From NCBI RefSeq assembly GCF_019397265.1, contig NZ_CP068985.1, forward strand, positions 4,630,501 to 4,694,500: 64,000 bases of DNA. The letters are read 5' to 3'. The DNA is from Nonomuraea coxensis DSM 45129 (GTDB lineage Bacteria; Actinomycetota; Actinomycetes; Streptosporangiales; Streptosporangiaceae). Below are positions 46,086-54,580 of the stretch, one piece after another. Under the pieces are notes generated by a model. It ran no database searches and was not told where the DNA came from. It saw only the letters and a program-made list of their open reading frames with translations. Position 1 is the stretch's first letter. Each line of letters starts with the position of its first letter. A program made the position numbers and the translations under genes.

Positions 46086-48977
46086 ATGAACACTGTGGCG
46101 GTGCTGGTCGTCCAGGTGCTCGGCCGCCTGCGGGTGTGGCACGACGATCGCGAGGTCGATGCCGGGCCACCCGCCCGCCGTCTGATGCTGGGGGTCCTGG
46201 CGCTCAACGCCGGACGGCTGACCACCCGCCGGGAGCTGATCGAGTCGCTGTGGGGCGAACGGCCGCCGTCGAGCGCGGTCAACGTGCTGCACACCCACAC
46301 CAAGCACCTGCGCCGCCTGCTCGACCCGCGGCGCAGCCCCCGCGACCAGGAGGGCGTGCTCTCCACCGTCGGCGACGGCTACCTGCTGCGCCTGCCGGAG
46401 GACGCGCTCGACCTGCTGCGCTTCCGGCGTACGGTGACGGCCGCGCAGCGGGCCGCGACCGGCGGCGACCCGGCGCGGGCGGCCGCGCTCCTCCGTGAGG
46501 CGCTGCGGCTGTGGGAGGACGACGACCCCCTGTGCGACGTGCCGGCGCTCGAAGGCCACCCCAAGGTATGGGGCGTCAAGGCCGAGCGCCGCCGCGCGCA
46601 GCTGTCCTACTGGAACCTGATGCTGCGGGCGGGCAACGCCGCCGAGGTCGTCGCCGCGCTGGCGGTGCAGGGCGCGGCGAACCCGCTCGACGAGGCGGTG
46701 CAGGCCACGCTGATCCGCGCCTACCAGGCGACGGGCCAGCGGGCGATCGCCTTCGAGCGGTACGAGGCCACCCGCCTCGTGCTGGCCGAGGAACTGGGCG
46801 TGGAGCCGGGCGCGGAGCTCCGGCGCGCCTACCGGCACCTGCTCGACGAACAGGAAAGCCGCGGCGCGCCGAGAGTTCCGCGGCAGCTCCCCGCGCCGGT
46901 GCCGGACTTCACCGGACGCGCCGGCGAACTGGCCCTGCTCGACGCCGCCAACGCCCGCCGCCCACCCGGCATCGTGATCGTCTGCGGCACCGCGGGCGTC
47001 GGCAAGACGGCGCTCGCCGTCCACTGGGGTCACCACAACCGCGAACTGTTCCCCGACGGGCGCATCCACCTCGACCTGCGCGGCGACGACGCCGAGCACG
47101 CGCTGTCCCCGCACGAGGCGCTGGGCCGGCTGCTGACCGCCGTCGGCGTGTCCGATCAGGACATCCCGGCCGACACCGAGTCACGGGCCGCGCGCTGGCG
47201 CACCGAGACCGACGGCCGCAGGCTGCTCGTACTGCTCGACAACGCGGCCTCGGCCGACCAGGTACGGCCGCTGCTGCCCGGCACCCACGACACCCTCGTG
47301 GTGATCACCAGCCGGGACCGGCTGGCCGCCCTGGTCGCCCTGCACGGCGCGCACCGCGTCGAACTGGACCTGCTGCCCCGCGCCGACGCCGTCCACCTGC
47401 TGCGCCGGCTGCTGGGCGAGCGGGCGGGCGCCGATCCCGGCAGCGTCGACTCGCTCGCCACCATCTGCGCCCGCCTGCCGCTGGCGCTGCGCCTGGCCGC
47501 CGAGTACGCCGGGGCGCAGGCGCACCTGCCGCTGGCCGGCGTGGTGACGCGGCTGCACCGGGCCGGACCGCTGGATCTGCTCGACCCGGGCGGCGGAGCG
47601 GCGATCCGGCACGTCTTCGGCTGCTCGTACCGGCTGCTCGACGCGGAGGCGCAGCGCCTGTTCCGGCTGCTCAGCCTGAACCCGGCGCCGCACTCCACGC
47701 TCGCCTGCGTGGCGGCGCTGTCGGACGTCGACGAGATCGGCGCGGCCCGGCTCCTGCACCGGCTCGCCTCGGCGCACCTGCTGCGCTGCGACGCCTTGGG
47801 GCGCTACGGGTTCCACGACCTGCTGCGCGCGTACGCCGCCGAGATGAGCCTCGCCGTGGACGGCGAGGCCGAGCGGCAGGCGGCCGTGGACCGGCTGCTG
47901 GAGCACTACTGCGGCACCGCCGTCGAGGCGAGCGACACCCTCTACCCCGGATGGAGCGAGAGCCGGCGGCACGCCGGGCTCGCGCTCAAGCCCAGCGGCG
48001 TCACCCTCTCGCCGGACGCGGCACTGGCGTGGCTGGACGGCGAGCTGGCGTCGTTCGGCACGATCTGCCAGTTCGCGGTCCGGCAGGGACGGCCCGAGCG
48101 GGCGGTCACCCTCGCCGCCGCGTTGCACCGCTACCTGGAGGCGGGGCACGGCACCGAGGCCCTGTCGATCTACGAGTGCGCCGTCGCGGCCGCGCGGCAG
48201 ATGGGAGACGCGCAGGGCGAGGCGCACCTGCGGACCAACACCGGGGTCGTCCTGCGGCTGCTCGGCCGCTACGCCGAGGCCGTCGACGAGCTGGGCGAGG
48301 CGCTGGAGCTGTGCCGGCGCGTCGGCAACCGCCACGGCCAGGCCCGCTCGCTGTCCAACCTGGGCATCATCGAGGAACGGCTCGGCGCGTTCGCCTCCTC
48401 GGCCGCCCGGCACCGCGAGGCCGTCGCGCTCTACCGCGAGATCGACGACGCCTTCGGCCAGGCCGCGGCGCTGACCAACCTGGGCAACCTGGAGGAGTCG
48501 ATCGGCGGGCACGCCGAGGCGGCGCGGCACCTGCTGGCCGCGCACGACATCTTCGCCACGCTCGGCGAGCGTTCCGGGCAGGCCATCGCCCTGTGCAACC
48601 TCGGCCAGATCTACAGCTCGCTGGGCCAGGACGCGCTCGCCGTCGAGAGACTGCGCGAGGCGCTGAGCCTGTTCCGCGAGATCGAGCACCGTGACGGGGA
48701 GGCGACCGCGCTGAGCAACCTCGGCACCGCCCTGTGCGGCCAGGCGAGGTTCGAGGAGTCCCTGCGGCACCTGGAGCAGGCGCTCGAGATCTTCCGGTCG
48801 ACCGGGCACAGGTACGGCGAGGCGAGCGTCCTCAACGCGACCGGCGAGACGTTGCGGGCCATGGGCCGCGACGGCGAGGCCGCGCAGCGGCACCGGCTGG
48901 CGCTGGCGATCGCCGTCGAGACCGGCGACGAGGACGAGCGCGGCCGGGCCGCCGCCGCGCTCGGCAGCCTCGGCTGA
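46086..48977 (+). CDS. AfsR/SARP-type regulator (BTAD, NB-ARC, TPR)
   Basis: 963 residues. Residues 5-95 are the OmpR-like DNA-binding domain (LGRLRVWHDDREVDAGPPAR, LTTRRELIESLWGERPPSSA). Residues 100-250 are the BTAD helical repeat (YWNLMLRAGNAAEVVAALAV). Residues 270-540 are an NB-ARC ATPase with Walker A CGTAGVGKTALAVHW at about 301 and LLVLLDNAASADQVRPLLPG. Six TPR repeats follow from about 700 (RYAEAVDELGEALELCRRVG, SLSNLGIIEERLGAFASSAA). AfsR-like proteins sense metabolites and ATP and switch on secondary metabolism or differentiation. The start codon could also be the TTG one codon earlier. The nuclease gene divergent from it is an obvious target. Confidence 0.93.
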   Translation: MNTVAVLVVQVLGRLRVWHDDREVDAGPPARRLMLGVLALNAGRLTTRRELIESLWGERPPSSAVNVLHTHTKHLRRLLDPRRSPRDQEGVLSTVGDGYLLRLPEDALDLLRFRRTVTAAQRAATGGDPARAAALLREALRLWEDDDPLCDVPALEGHPKVWGVKAERRRAQLSYWNLMLRAGNAAEVVAALAVQGAANPLDEAVQATLIRAYQATGQRAIAFERYEATRLVLAEELGVEPGAELRRAYRHLLDEQESRGAPRVPRQLPAPVPDFTGRAGELALLDAANARRPPGIVIVCGTAGVGKTALAVHWGHHNRELFPDGRIHLDLRGDDAEHALSPHEALGRLLTAVGVSDQDIPADTESRAARWRTETDGRRLLVLLDNAASADQVRPLLPGTHDTLVVITSRDRLAALVALHGAHRVELDLLPRADAVHLLRRLLGERAGADPGSVDSLATICARLPLALRLAAEYAGAQAHLPLAGVVTRLHRAGPLDLLDPGGGAAIRHVFGCSYRLLDAEAQRLFRLLSLNPAPHSTLACVAALSDVDEIGAARLLHRLASAHLLRCDALGRYGFHDLLRAYAAEMSLAVDGEAERQAAVDRLLEHYCGTAVEASDTLYPGWSESRRHAGLALKPSGVTLSPDAALAWLDGELASFGTICQFAVRQGRPERAVTLAAALHRYLEAGHGTEALSIYECAVAAARQMGDAQGEAHLRTNTGVVLRLLGRYAEAVDELGEALELCRRVGNRHGQARSLSNLGIIEERLGAFASSAARHREAVALYREIDDAFGQAAALTNLGNLEESIGGHAEAARHLLAAHDIFATLGERSGQAIALCNLGQIYSSLGQDALAVERLREALSLFREIEHRDGEATALSNLGTALCGQARFEESLRHLEQALEIFRSTGHRYGEASVLNATGETLRAMGRDGEAAQRHRLALAIAVETGDEDERGRAAAALGSLG

Positions 48978-49013
48978 GGCCCGCGAGGCTCTTCCCTGAG
49001 CGGGACGAGCCGG

Positions 49014-49640
49014 TCAGACGAAGGCGGCGACGCCTTCGTAGGCGCCCTGGGACGCCTGGCCTGTCGTCCGGTACTCCAGCAGGAGCAGGCCGTTCTGGGT
49101 GGCCTCGTGGCTGACCAGGCGCAGGCCGGACGTGTCGCCCCGGCCGGTCATGAGGCGCCGCCCGGAGCGCAGCACGGTGGGCGCGATCACCAGCCGCAGC
49201 GTGTCGACCAGCCCGGCGGCCAGCAGGGCGTCGCCCAGCCGGGCGCTGCCATGGATCTGGAGCTCGCGTCCTGGCCGCGCCTTCAGCTCGGCGACCGCGC
49301 GGACCGCGTCGCCCCGGAGCACGGTGGCAGGGTTCCAGGTCCCCTCGGTGAGGGTGCTGGACACGACGTACTTCGGCAGGGTGTTCATCCGCCCGGCGAA
49401 CGGGTCGGCGGGGTCGGTGATCTTCGGCCAGTCGCGGGCGAACGCCTCATAGGTACGCCGGCCGAGCAGCAGCCCGTCGGCGCGGTCGAGCCACGCGCCG
49501 GCACGCTGGACGAAGGTCGCGTCCAGGTGAGGGACGAGCCAGCCGCCGCGGGTGAAACCGTCGCTGGTGTCCTCGTCCGGCGAGCCGGGGCCCTGGCTGA
49601 CCCCGTCGAGCGTGACGAACTCGGTGAGGGCGATCTCCAT
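49014..49640 (-). CDS. Dihydrofolate reductase-like (RibD C-terminal type) reductase
   Basis: 208 residues. LTEFVTLDGVSQGPGSPDED at the start, GLLLGRRTYEAFARDWPKIT and ELQIHGSARLGDALLAAGLV, then DTLRLVIAPTVLRSGRRLMT match the RibD_C/YwjB group, which reduces small molecules with NADPH. The start shares a base with the SRPBCC stop (TGATG), so it belongs to the ArsR-SRPBCC operon. The natural substrate is unknown. Confidence 0.9.
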   Translation of the reverse strand: MEIALTEFVTLDGVSQGPGSPDEDTSDGFTRGGWLVPHLDATFVQRAGAWLDRADGLLLGRRTYEAFARDWPKITDPADPFAGRMNTLPKYVVSSTLTEGTWNPATVLRGDAVRAVAELKARPGRELQIHGSARLGDALLAAGLVDTLRLVIAPTVLRSGRRLMTGRGDTSGLRLVSHEATQNGLLLLEYRTTGQASQGAYEGVAAFV

Positions 49641-50113
49641 CAGGACGCCGGCCTCTCGCAGAAGGCCGCCAGTTGTCCGGTCACCGAACCCCAGCCGTCG
49701 GCGAAACCGATCTTCGCGTGCAGTTCGCGCGCCTGCGGGTCGCCGTGCCGGACGAGCACCCGGTAGTCGGTGCCTTGGGGGTGCTCGCCGAACGTGATCG
49801 TGGCGGTCATCGCGATCGGGTCGGGGGCGGCGGGGCGCCAGTCGCTGTCGATCGCGTTGGTGAACGCGATCCGTTCGAGGTCGTCGACGGCCAGGAAGCA
49901 GGCGTCCATGTGCGGGACGAACGCGCCGCCGTCGTCGCTCAACCGGGTGACGAACCCGCCGCCGGGCCGCAGGTCGAGCCGGTCCACCCGGCATCGGGCC
50001 GGGGCTGGGACCCACCACCGGGCGAGCGCGGCCGGGTCGGTCCAGGCGGCCCACACGGTCGCGCGCGGGGCGCGGATGACGCGCTCCAGGGCGAGGTCGA
50101 GGTCGGGATTCAT
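49640..50113 (-). CDS. SRPBCC (AHSA1-like) domain protein
   Basis: 157 residues. LERVIRAPRATVWAAWTDPA, LARWWVPAPARCRVDRLDLR and PGGGFVTRLSDDGGAFVPHM show an AHSA1 pocket fold, with ITFGEHPQGTDYRVLVRHGD and a C-terminal helix. ATGA overlap with the ArsR gene. It is the single-domain counterpart of the tandem protein at 342-1133. Likely a ligand-binding or small catalytic partner under ArsR control. Confidence 0.92.
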   Translation of the reverse strand: MNPDLDLALERVIRAPRATVWAAWTDPAALARWWVPAPARCRVDRLDLRPGGGFVTRLSDDGGAFVPHMDACFLAVDDLERIAFTNAIDSDWRPAAPDPIAMTATITFGEHPQGTDYRVLVRHGDPQARELHAKIGFADGWGSVTGQLAAFCERPAS

Positions 50114-50448
50114 GACGGGTTCTCCTTGGGGTCGGTGACGAGCCGCTCCAGCCGGTCGGTGTGTCGCTCCCAGACGCGGCGCTGCTCGGCGAGCCAGTCG
50201 TCGAGGAGGGCGAGCCGTTCGCGGTTGAGCGTGCACGTACGCACCCGGCCCGCTTTCACGGTGCGGATGAGCCCGCTGGCTTCGAGGGTCCGTACGTGCT
50301 TCATGAACGACGGGAGGGTCATCGGGAAGTCGCCGGCGAGGTCGCCGACGCTCGCCGGCCCGCTGCCGAGGCGCCGGACGACGGCGCGCCGGGTCGGGTC
50401 GGCGAGGGCGATGAACACGTCGTCCAGCTGAGCCGAATACTGTGCCAC
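50110..50448 (-). CDS. ArsR-family regulator
   Basis: 112 residues from a GTG. FIALADPTRRAVVRRLGSGP, ASVGDLAGDFPMTLPSFMKH and VRTLEASGLIRTVKAGRVRT form the winged helix; no metal Cys pair is seen. It heads an operon with the SRPBCC and reductase genes. The inverted repeat at 50443-50464 overlaps its start codon. Confidence 0.93.
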   Translation of the reverse strand: MAQYSAQLDDVFIALADPTRRAVVRRLGSGPASVGDLAGDFPMTLPSFMKHVRTLEASGLIRTVKAGRVRTCTLNRERLALLDDWLAEQRRVWERHTDRLERLVTDPKENPS

Positions 50449-50464
50449 ACGGCTAAGTGTGGCA
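50443..50464. promoter_or_regulatory. ArsR operator over the start codon
   Basis: TGCCACAC (50443-50450) and GTGTGGCA (50457-50464) are exact inverted arms with a six-base spacer. The GTG start (50446-50448) lies inside the first arm, so bound repressor would also block translation start or the +1 region. TTAGC and GCTAA form a second small inverted repeat just upstream. Confidence 0.7.
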
Positions 50465-50515
50465 GCCCGGCAACAGTTAGCGCAAGGGCTAAGTTTGCCG
50501 GGTTGAGCCCGGCCG

Positions 50516-50941
50516 TCAGGGCTGGAGGTCGGTCACTCCCCTGCCGGTAGCGAGGTCGAACGGCACCGAGGCCTGGTCGTGCGCGATCAGCCACTCGCCG
50601 CCGATCCTCTCCAGGCAGAAGGTGGCCCGGACCCACATCCCGTCCGTCGCCGCCCCGCTCCGCAGCGTGCCGCTGAGCCGGCCCAGGCCGTACCCGAACG
50701 CGACGTTCTCGTCAACGGTGAGCGTCAGGTCACGCAGCTCGTACGTCACCCGCTCGAACAGTGCGAACACCTTCGCCCAGTTCCGCATCTTCGCCTCCAC
50801 GCCCACGTGCCGCAGCGGCGGTTCGACGTCGAAGGAGACGACGCCGGGCGCGTAGATCCGTTCCAGGGCCCCCAGGTCCTTGGCCTCGATCCCTCGCACC
50901 AGCGTGTCGATGCGCTTGCTGATCTCGTCTCGCGTGGTCAT
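50516..50941 (-). CDS. SnoaL-like NTF2 fold protein
   Basis: 141 residues. KRIDTLVRGIEAKDLGALER, IYAPGVVSFDVEPPLRHVG and KVFALFERVTYELRDLTLTV, WVRATFCLERIGGEWLIAHD fit the SnoaL-like or calcium/calmodulin kinase II association-type NTF2 fold. It is on the same strand as the ArsR operon but in front of it with a short gap. No catalytic residue assignment is possible. Confidence 0.88.
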   Translation of the reverse strand: MTTRDEISKRIDTLVRGIEAKDLGALERIYAPGVVSFDVEPPLRHVGVEAKMRNWAKVFALFERVTYELRDLTLTVDENVAFGYGLGRLSGTLRSGAATDGMWVRATFCLERIGGEWLIAHDQASVPFDLATGRGVTDLQP

Positions 50942-51000
50942 CGTCTCCCCGTCCCTCGGGTATGGGTCTTTCCCGTACGACGACACGGCGCGGCGGAAGG

Positions 51001-51309
51001 TCAGGCCGGCGGGCGGGACTCCTGGTAGATGTCCGCGTAGGTGCGCGAGTCCTTGATCAGGTCGTCGGCGAAGGCGGCGACGTCGTCGCCGATGAGTTCC
51101 AGGACTCCCTTGCCGGTCGCGGCGCCCTCCTCGAAGAAGTCGAGGAGCCCCGGGAGCAGGGGCCCCTCGACCAGCCCGACCGGCCCGACCTTGAAGTAGT
51201 AGCGCTGGATCTCCTTGTAGACGATCTCGTAGTCGGGCGGGAGCGCCTTGACGCGCGCCATGTGAGCCCGCCACTGCTTCTTGCCCTCGATGATGTCCCG
51301 GATGCTCAC
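51001..51309 (-). CDS. DUF1048 family protein
   Basis: 102 residues from a GTG with GGGAGG. It reads IIEGKKQWRAHMARVKALPP, DYEIVYKEIQRYYFKVGP and LLDFFEEGAATGKGVLELIG, DDVAAFADDLIKDSRTYADI, the DUF1048 helical protein. It follows the next DUF1048 gene by one base and the PadR gene before that, a common grouping. Probably a helical bundle partner of the regulator; role unknown. Confidence 0.92.
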   Translation of the reverse strand: MSIRDIIEGKKQWRAHMARVKALPPDYEIVYKEIQRYYFKVGPVGLVEGPLLPGLLDFFEEGAATGKGVLELIGDDVAAFADDLIKDSRTYADIYQESRPPA

Positions 51310-51310
51310 G

Positions 51311-51667
51311 TCAGCCTCCCAGCCGGTTCAGTTTCCGCGCGACGTTCCTGTTCAGCTGCGCGCGCCAGCGGTCGCGGTAGGTGCGGGCGCCTTCCCCGCC
51401 GGCCAGCGCCGCGCAGAAGCCCGCGATGTCGTCGCCCAGCACCTCGTGGATGCCCTGGCCGTCGGCCGCCGTCTCCTCCAGCAGCCCGAGCGCGCCGTCG
51501 AGGATCGGCATCAGGTTGCGGCCGGTGAAGTCGCCGTAGAGCCAAAGATGGCCCTTGATCTGTTCCCAGGCCGCCCGGTGGTCGGCCGGCAACGCCTCGG
51601 CCCGGGCCTCGAACGCCTTGAATTGCCTGGTGAGATCGCTGCCGGTGATGGTCTCCCAGAAGTTCAT
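51311..51667 (-). CDS. DUF1048 family protein
   Basis: 118 residues. LTRQFKAFEARAEALPADHR, AAWEQIKGHLWLYGDFTGRN and LLEETAADGQGIHEVLGDDI match the second DUF1048 protein in the same operon. The ATG overlaps the PadR stop. The two DUF1048 proteins share the G-x-E/I-x-L-x-GDDIA pattern near their ends and may form a pair. Confidence 0.9.
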   Translation of the reverse strand: MNFWETITGSDLTRQFKAFEARAEALPADHRAAWEQIKGHLWLYGDFTGRNLMPILDGALGLLEETAADGQGIHEVLGDDIAGFCAALAGGEGARTYRDRWRAQLNRNVARKLNRLGG

Positions 51668-51990
51668 CTGCCGCCCTCCTTGAGCTTGTCGATGCGTGAG
51701 GAGACGTACTCCCATTTCGCCCAGAACGTCGCGAGTTCCTTACGTCCTGCGTCGTTGAGGGCGTAGAACTTGCGCGGGGGGCCCACCCCGGACGGTCGTT
51801 TCGTCACGTGGACGAGGCCGTTCTTCTCCAGCCGCAGCAGGATGGTGTACACCGTCCCCTCGACGACGTCGGTGAAGCCGAGCTCGTTCAGGCGGCGGGT
51901 GATGGCGTAGCCGTAGGTCTCCTCGCTGGCGATGATCTCCAGCACGCAGCCTTCGAGCGTGCCCTTCAGCATCTCCGTCAGGTCGTCCAT
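51664..51990 (-). CDS. PadR-family regulator
   Basis: 108 residues. MLKGTLEGCVLEIIASEETY, GYAITRRLNELGFTDVVEGT and VYTILLRLEKNGLVHVTKRP, PPRKFYALNDAGRKELATFW form a compact PadR domain of the short class. It heads the DUF1048 operon. Two palindromes upstream flank its -10 region. Confidence 0.95.
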   Translation of the reverse strand: MDDLTEMLKGTLEGCVLEIIASEETYGYAITRRLNELGFTDVVEGTVYTILLRLEKNGLVHVTKRPSGVGPPRKFYALNDAGRKELATFWAKWEYVSSRIDKLKEGGR

Positions 51991-52012
51991 CGCATGCCGC
52001 TCCCGCTACTTC

Positions 52013-52049
52013 GTACCACCGAGTACCGCTATACAGTAGCACGGAGTAC
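52013..52049. promoter_or_regulatory. Double operator of the PadR-DUF1048 operon
   Basis: GTACCACCGAGTAC (52013-52026) and GTAGCACGGAGTAC (52036-52049) differ at only two positions and each is an imperfect palindrome (GTAC ends). TATAG on the minus strand between them looks like the -10, so a bound PadR protein would block the promoter. Confidence 0.75.
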
Positions 52050-52079
52050 TGGCGTTCCGCGCCCGTCCGGGCCGGCGCC

Positions 52080-52215
52080 GCGGGTGACGCCGGCCTCGCC
52101 CGTCATGGTGCAGATCGCCGTGGGCATCGCGGCGGCGTGGATCCTGGCCATGCCGGTGTTCGGGGCCGCCTGGATGGGCGCCCCCGTCGAGGTCTCCTCC
52201 CTGGCGGCCTGTCGG
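52080..52215 (+). pseudogene. Probable membrane protein remnant
   Basis: A frame with clean G/C third positions reads VMVQIAVGIAAAWILAMPVF and GAAWMGAPVEVSSLAA, one hydrophobic helix, without a start and running into the methyltransferase end. It looks like the tail of a lost membrane gene. The evidence is codon use alone. Confidence 0.35.
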
Positions 52216-53046
52216 TCAGGCCGGCGTCTCGCGGAAGCGGAAGCGCACGATGCGGGTGGAGCGTCTCATGCCCGGCAGCAGGTTCAGGAGGCGGTACACG
52301 CGGCGGACCCCGGCGGGGGCCTTGGCCATCAGGACCGGCGCGTCGTACATCGGCGCCTCGTCGACGTACTCCAGCCGCGGGTGCCACGCGGCCAGCGCGG
52401 CCGGGACGTCGAAGCCGCAGTGGAACCGGGCGTCGTACCTGCGCAGCGTGGGGTCCCACCGGGAGAAGCGCCACGCCCATACCGGCACCGTGTCGAGCTG
52501 GATCTGGCCTTCGGGGAAGGCGTCGACGACGCCCGTCAGGAGCCGCCGGACGTCGGCCTCCGGCAGGTACGGCACCAGCCCCTCGGCGACCATCAGCACC
52601 GGCCGGCCGCGAGGGACGCGCTCCAGCCAGGTCAGGTCGGTGACGTCGGAGCCGATCAGCGTGCAGTGGTCACGCGCCGGCAGGAGCCGCCGGCGCAGCT
52701 CGATCACGGCGGGGTGGTCCAGGTCGTACCAGTCGACGGTGGGGGGCGGGTCGAGCCGGTGGGCGCGGGCGTCGAGGCCGCAGCCCAGGTGCAGGACCAC
52801 CGCGTCGGGGTGATCGGCGAGGAAGCCGCGGGCCCAGTCGTCGTGGGCGCGGGAGCGGACCACGGCGACCAGGCCCAGCTGGCTGGTGCCGAACCTGCCC
52901 CGGTCGTAGCCGGGGTCGAGGCGGCGCATCACCCGCTCGGCGTAGGTGTCGCCGAGGATCGGGTCCGGCAGCCGGTTGTCGAGTGCTTTGGCCTTGAGGA
53001 CGGGAGTGAGGGTTTTCTGCACTCCGAGGAGTCCGATGTCCGTCAC
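52216..53046 (-). CDS. Class I SAM-dependent methyltransferase (leucine carboxyl methyltransferase type)
   Basis: 276 residues from a GTG. LGVQKTLTPVLKAKALDNRL, AVVLHLGCGLDARAHRLDPP (SAM-binding motif), VDWYDLDHPAVIELRRRLL and VLMVAEGLVPYLPEADVRRL are typical of the LCM/PPM-like family, which in bacteria O-methylates small molecules or polyketide-type acids. It is divergent from the GbsR-type gene at 53136, its likely regulator. Confidence 0.92.
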   Translation of the reverse strand: MTDIGLLGVQKTLTPVLKAKALDNRLPDPILGDTYAERVMRRLDPGYDRGRFGTSQLGLVAVVRSRAHDDWARGFLADHPDAVVLHLGCGLDARAHRLDPPPTVDWYDLDHPAVIELRRRLLPARDHCTLIGSDVTDLTWLERVPRGRPVLMVAEGLVPYLPEADVRRLLTGVVDAFPEGQIQLDTVPVWAWRFSRWDPTLRRYDARFHCGFDVPAALAAWHPRLEYVDEAPMYDAPVLMAKAPAGVRRVYRLLNLLPGMRRSTRIVRFRFRETPA

Positions 53047-53135
53047 GACAACGACGCTACTCCTATTTCACGAAATTCTTGAAGTTCTCGAAATATCGTA
53101 GACTGTGATCTCCACGGTGAGCGGAAGGAGCGGCG

Positions 53136-53618
53136 GTGACGCGAGCGGGCGAGGACGCCGTCGCGGACTTCAGGGAACGGTTCGCGCAGATCCTGGTCGA
53201 GTCCGGCATGCCACGGATGGCGGCGCGCGTGTACGCCGCGCTGCTGGTCACCGACTCCGGCAGGCTGTCGGCGGCCGAGCTGGCCGGACAGCTGGGGGTC
53301 GGCGCGTCGGCGATCTCGGGGGCGGTCAAATACCTGGTGCAGGTGCGCCTGGTCGAGCGCGGGCGCGAGCCCGGCAGCCGGCACGACTTCTGCCGCATCC
53401 ACGAGCACACCTGGAGCCACTTCATCAGCCAGTCCGTCCCGGTGCTGGTCCAGGTGCAGGCCGGCGCCGAGGACGGCGTCAAGCTCCTGGACCCCGCCTC
53501 CCCCGCCGGGCGGCGCCTGGAGGAGACCGGCCGGTTCTTCGCGTTCATGCGCGAGGAGATCGAACGGTCGATGGCCAAGTGGCGGCGGCTCCAGGCGGAC
53601 CGGCCCGAGAACGGCTGA
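53136..53618 (+). CDS. GbsR/MarR-type winged-helix regulator
   Basis: 160 residues from a GTG with GGAAGGAG. FRERFAQILVESGMPRMAAR, VYAALLVTDSGRLSAAELAG and QLGVGASAISGAVKYLVQVR, LVERGREPGSRHDFCRIHEH form the GbsR-like domain. AT-rich sequence with ATTTC/GAAAT arms separates it from the divergent methyltransferase. Its domain is clearly related to the central domain of the protein at 60328 (ESGMPRMAARVY versus GTGLPRMPARVF). Confidence 0.92.
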   Translation: MTRAGEDAVADFRERFAQILVESGMPRMAARVYAALLVTDSGRLSAAELAGQLGVGASAISGAVKYLVQVRLVERGREPGSRHDFCRIHEHTWSHFISQSVPVLVQVQAGAEDGVKLLDPASPAGRRLEETGRFFAFMREEIERSMAKWRRLQADRPENG

Positions 53619-53637
53619 GCGCGGCCGGGCGCGGCGG

Positions 53638-53943
53638 TCAGGCCGCGGCCGGCTGGGCCTCCGGGCGCGGGCCGCGCGCGGCGCGGCGGTCGGCGACGAG
53701 GATGAGCAGCAGCCCCGCCAGCACCCACAGGCCCAGGGTGAGGGCGGGTGCGCCCGCTCCGGTGCCGTCGAAGAAGCTGAGCGCGCGCACCAGGCTGCCC
53801 GAGGCGCCCGGGGGCTGGAGCTGGCCGAGGGCGGCCCAGCCGGCGGGCAGCCAGTAGGGCCCGGCCATGCCGGACAGCGGGTTGCCGACGAACATCATCA
53901 CGGCGGCGCCCACGCCGAGCCCGGCCAGGCCGAGCAGGGACTC
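53638..53943 (-). pseudogene. C-terminal fragment of an ABC-type or YhgE-like permease
   Basis: The minus frame reads VGAAVMMFVGNPLSGMAGPY, WLPAGWAALGQLQPPGASGS and LVRALSFFDGTGAGAPALTL, then a last helix. This matches the end of large membrane proteins with the GNPLSG...LPPGA pattern. The start and most of the protein are missing and the upstream DNA is TetR sequence in another frame. Confidence 0.7.
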
Positions 53944-54580
53944 CAGTCGATGACGCCGAGCAGCAGGCGCACGGCGGCGGCGTTCAGGAAGGCCGCGGCG
54001 AAGACCTCGCAGGTCTCCTCCACGCCGGGCAGCTCGAAGACCGTCTCGGCGGCCGGGCGCGACACGAAGTGCATCAGGGCCGGGGCGATCATCTGCTGGA
54101 TCAGCAACGGCAGCGGCAGGCGGCGGATGCGTCCCGCCTCCATCTCGTCGGTGAGCCACTGGCCGAGCCCGGCGAGCATGCGGGGGGCGAAGTGCTGCAG
54201 CAGTCCCTGCAGGGCGGGCTCGTCAGGGCGGGCCAGCGCCTCGGCGAGCATGGCCGGCATCACCCGAGGCTCGCGCGTGAGCGCCTCGGCCATGAGCCGG
54301 TAGGTCGCGCGGACCGTCTCGTCCATGAGCCGGTAGGTCGCGCGGACCGTCTCGTCCAGGTCGGCGCGCGGGCCCGCGACCACCTTCTCCACGTCCAGGA
54401 GAGGGCTGTAGGTCTCGAAGATCGCGCGCAGCAGCTCGTCCCGGCCGCCGAAGACGCCGTACAGGCTGTGCACCGAGCACCCGGCACGGGCGGCGACCGC
54501 CTCCAGGGTGAGCGCGGCCAGGCCCTGCTCCCCGATCAGGTGCGCGCCGGCCTCGAGATGGATCAGGCTCTCAAGGGGTG
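53898..54580 (-). pseudogene. TetR-family regulator, 5' truncated with internal duplication
   Basis: The frame reads LIHLEAGAHLIGEQGLAALT, LEAVAARAGCSVHSLYGVFG and GRDELLRAIFETYSPLLDVE, a TetR DNA-binding domain lacking its first residues, with no start codon before it meets the MarR gene end. The ligand domain contains two copies of DETVRATYRLM caused by a 33-bp tandem duplication. The 3' end runs into the permease fragment and stops out of frame. It is very likely non-functional. Confidence 0.75.
54291..54356. repeat. Perfect 33-bp tandem duplication in the TetR remnant
   Basis: Two identical 33-base units, 54291-54323 and 54324-54356, add 11 in-frame residues (DETVRATYRLM twice). Perfect identity points to a recent event. 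Confidence 0.95.
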
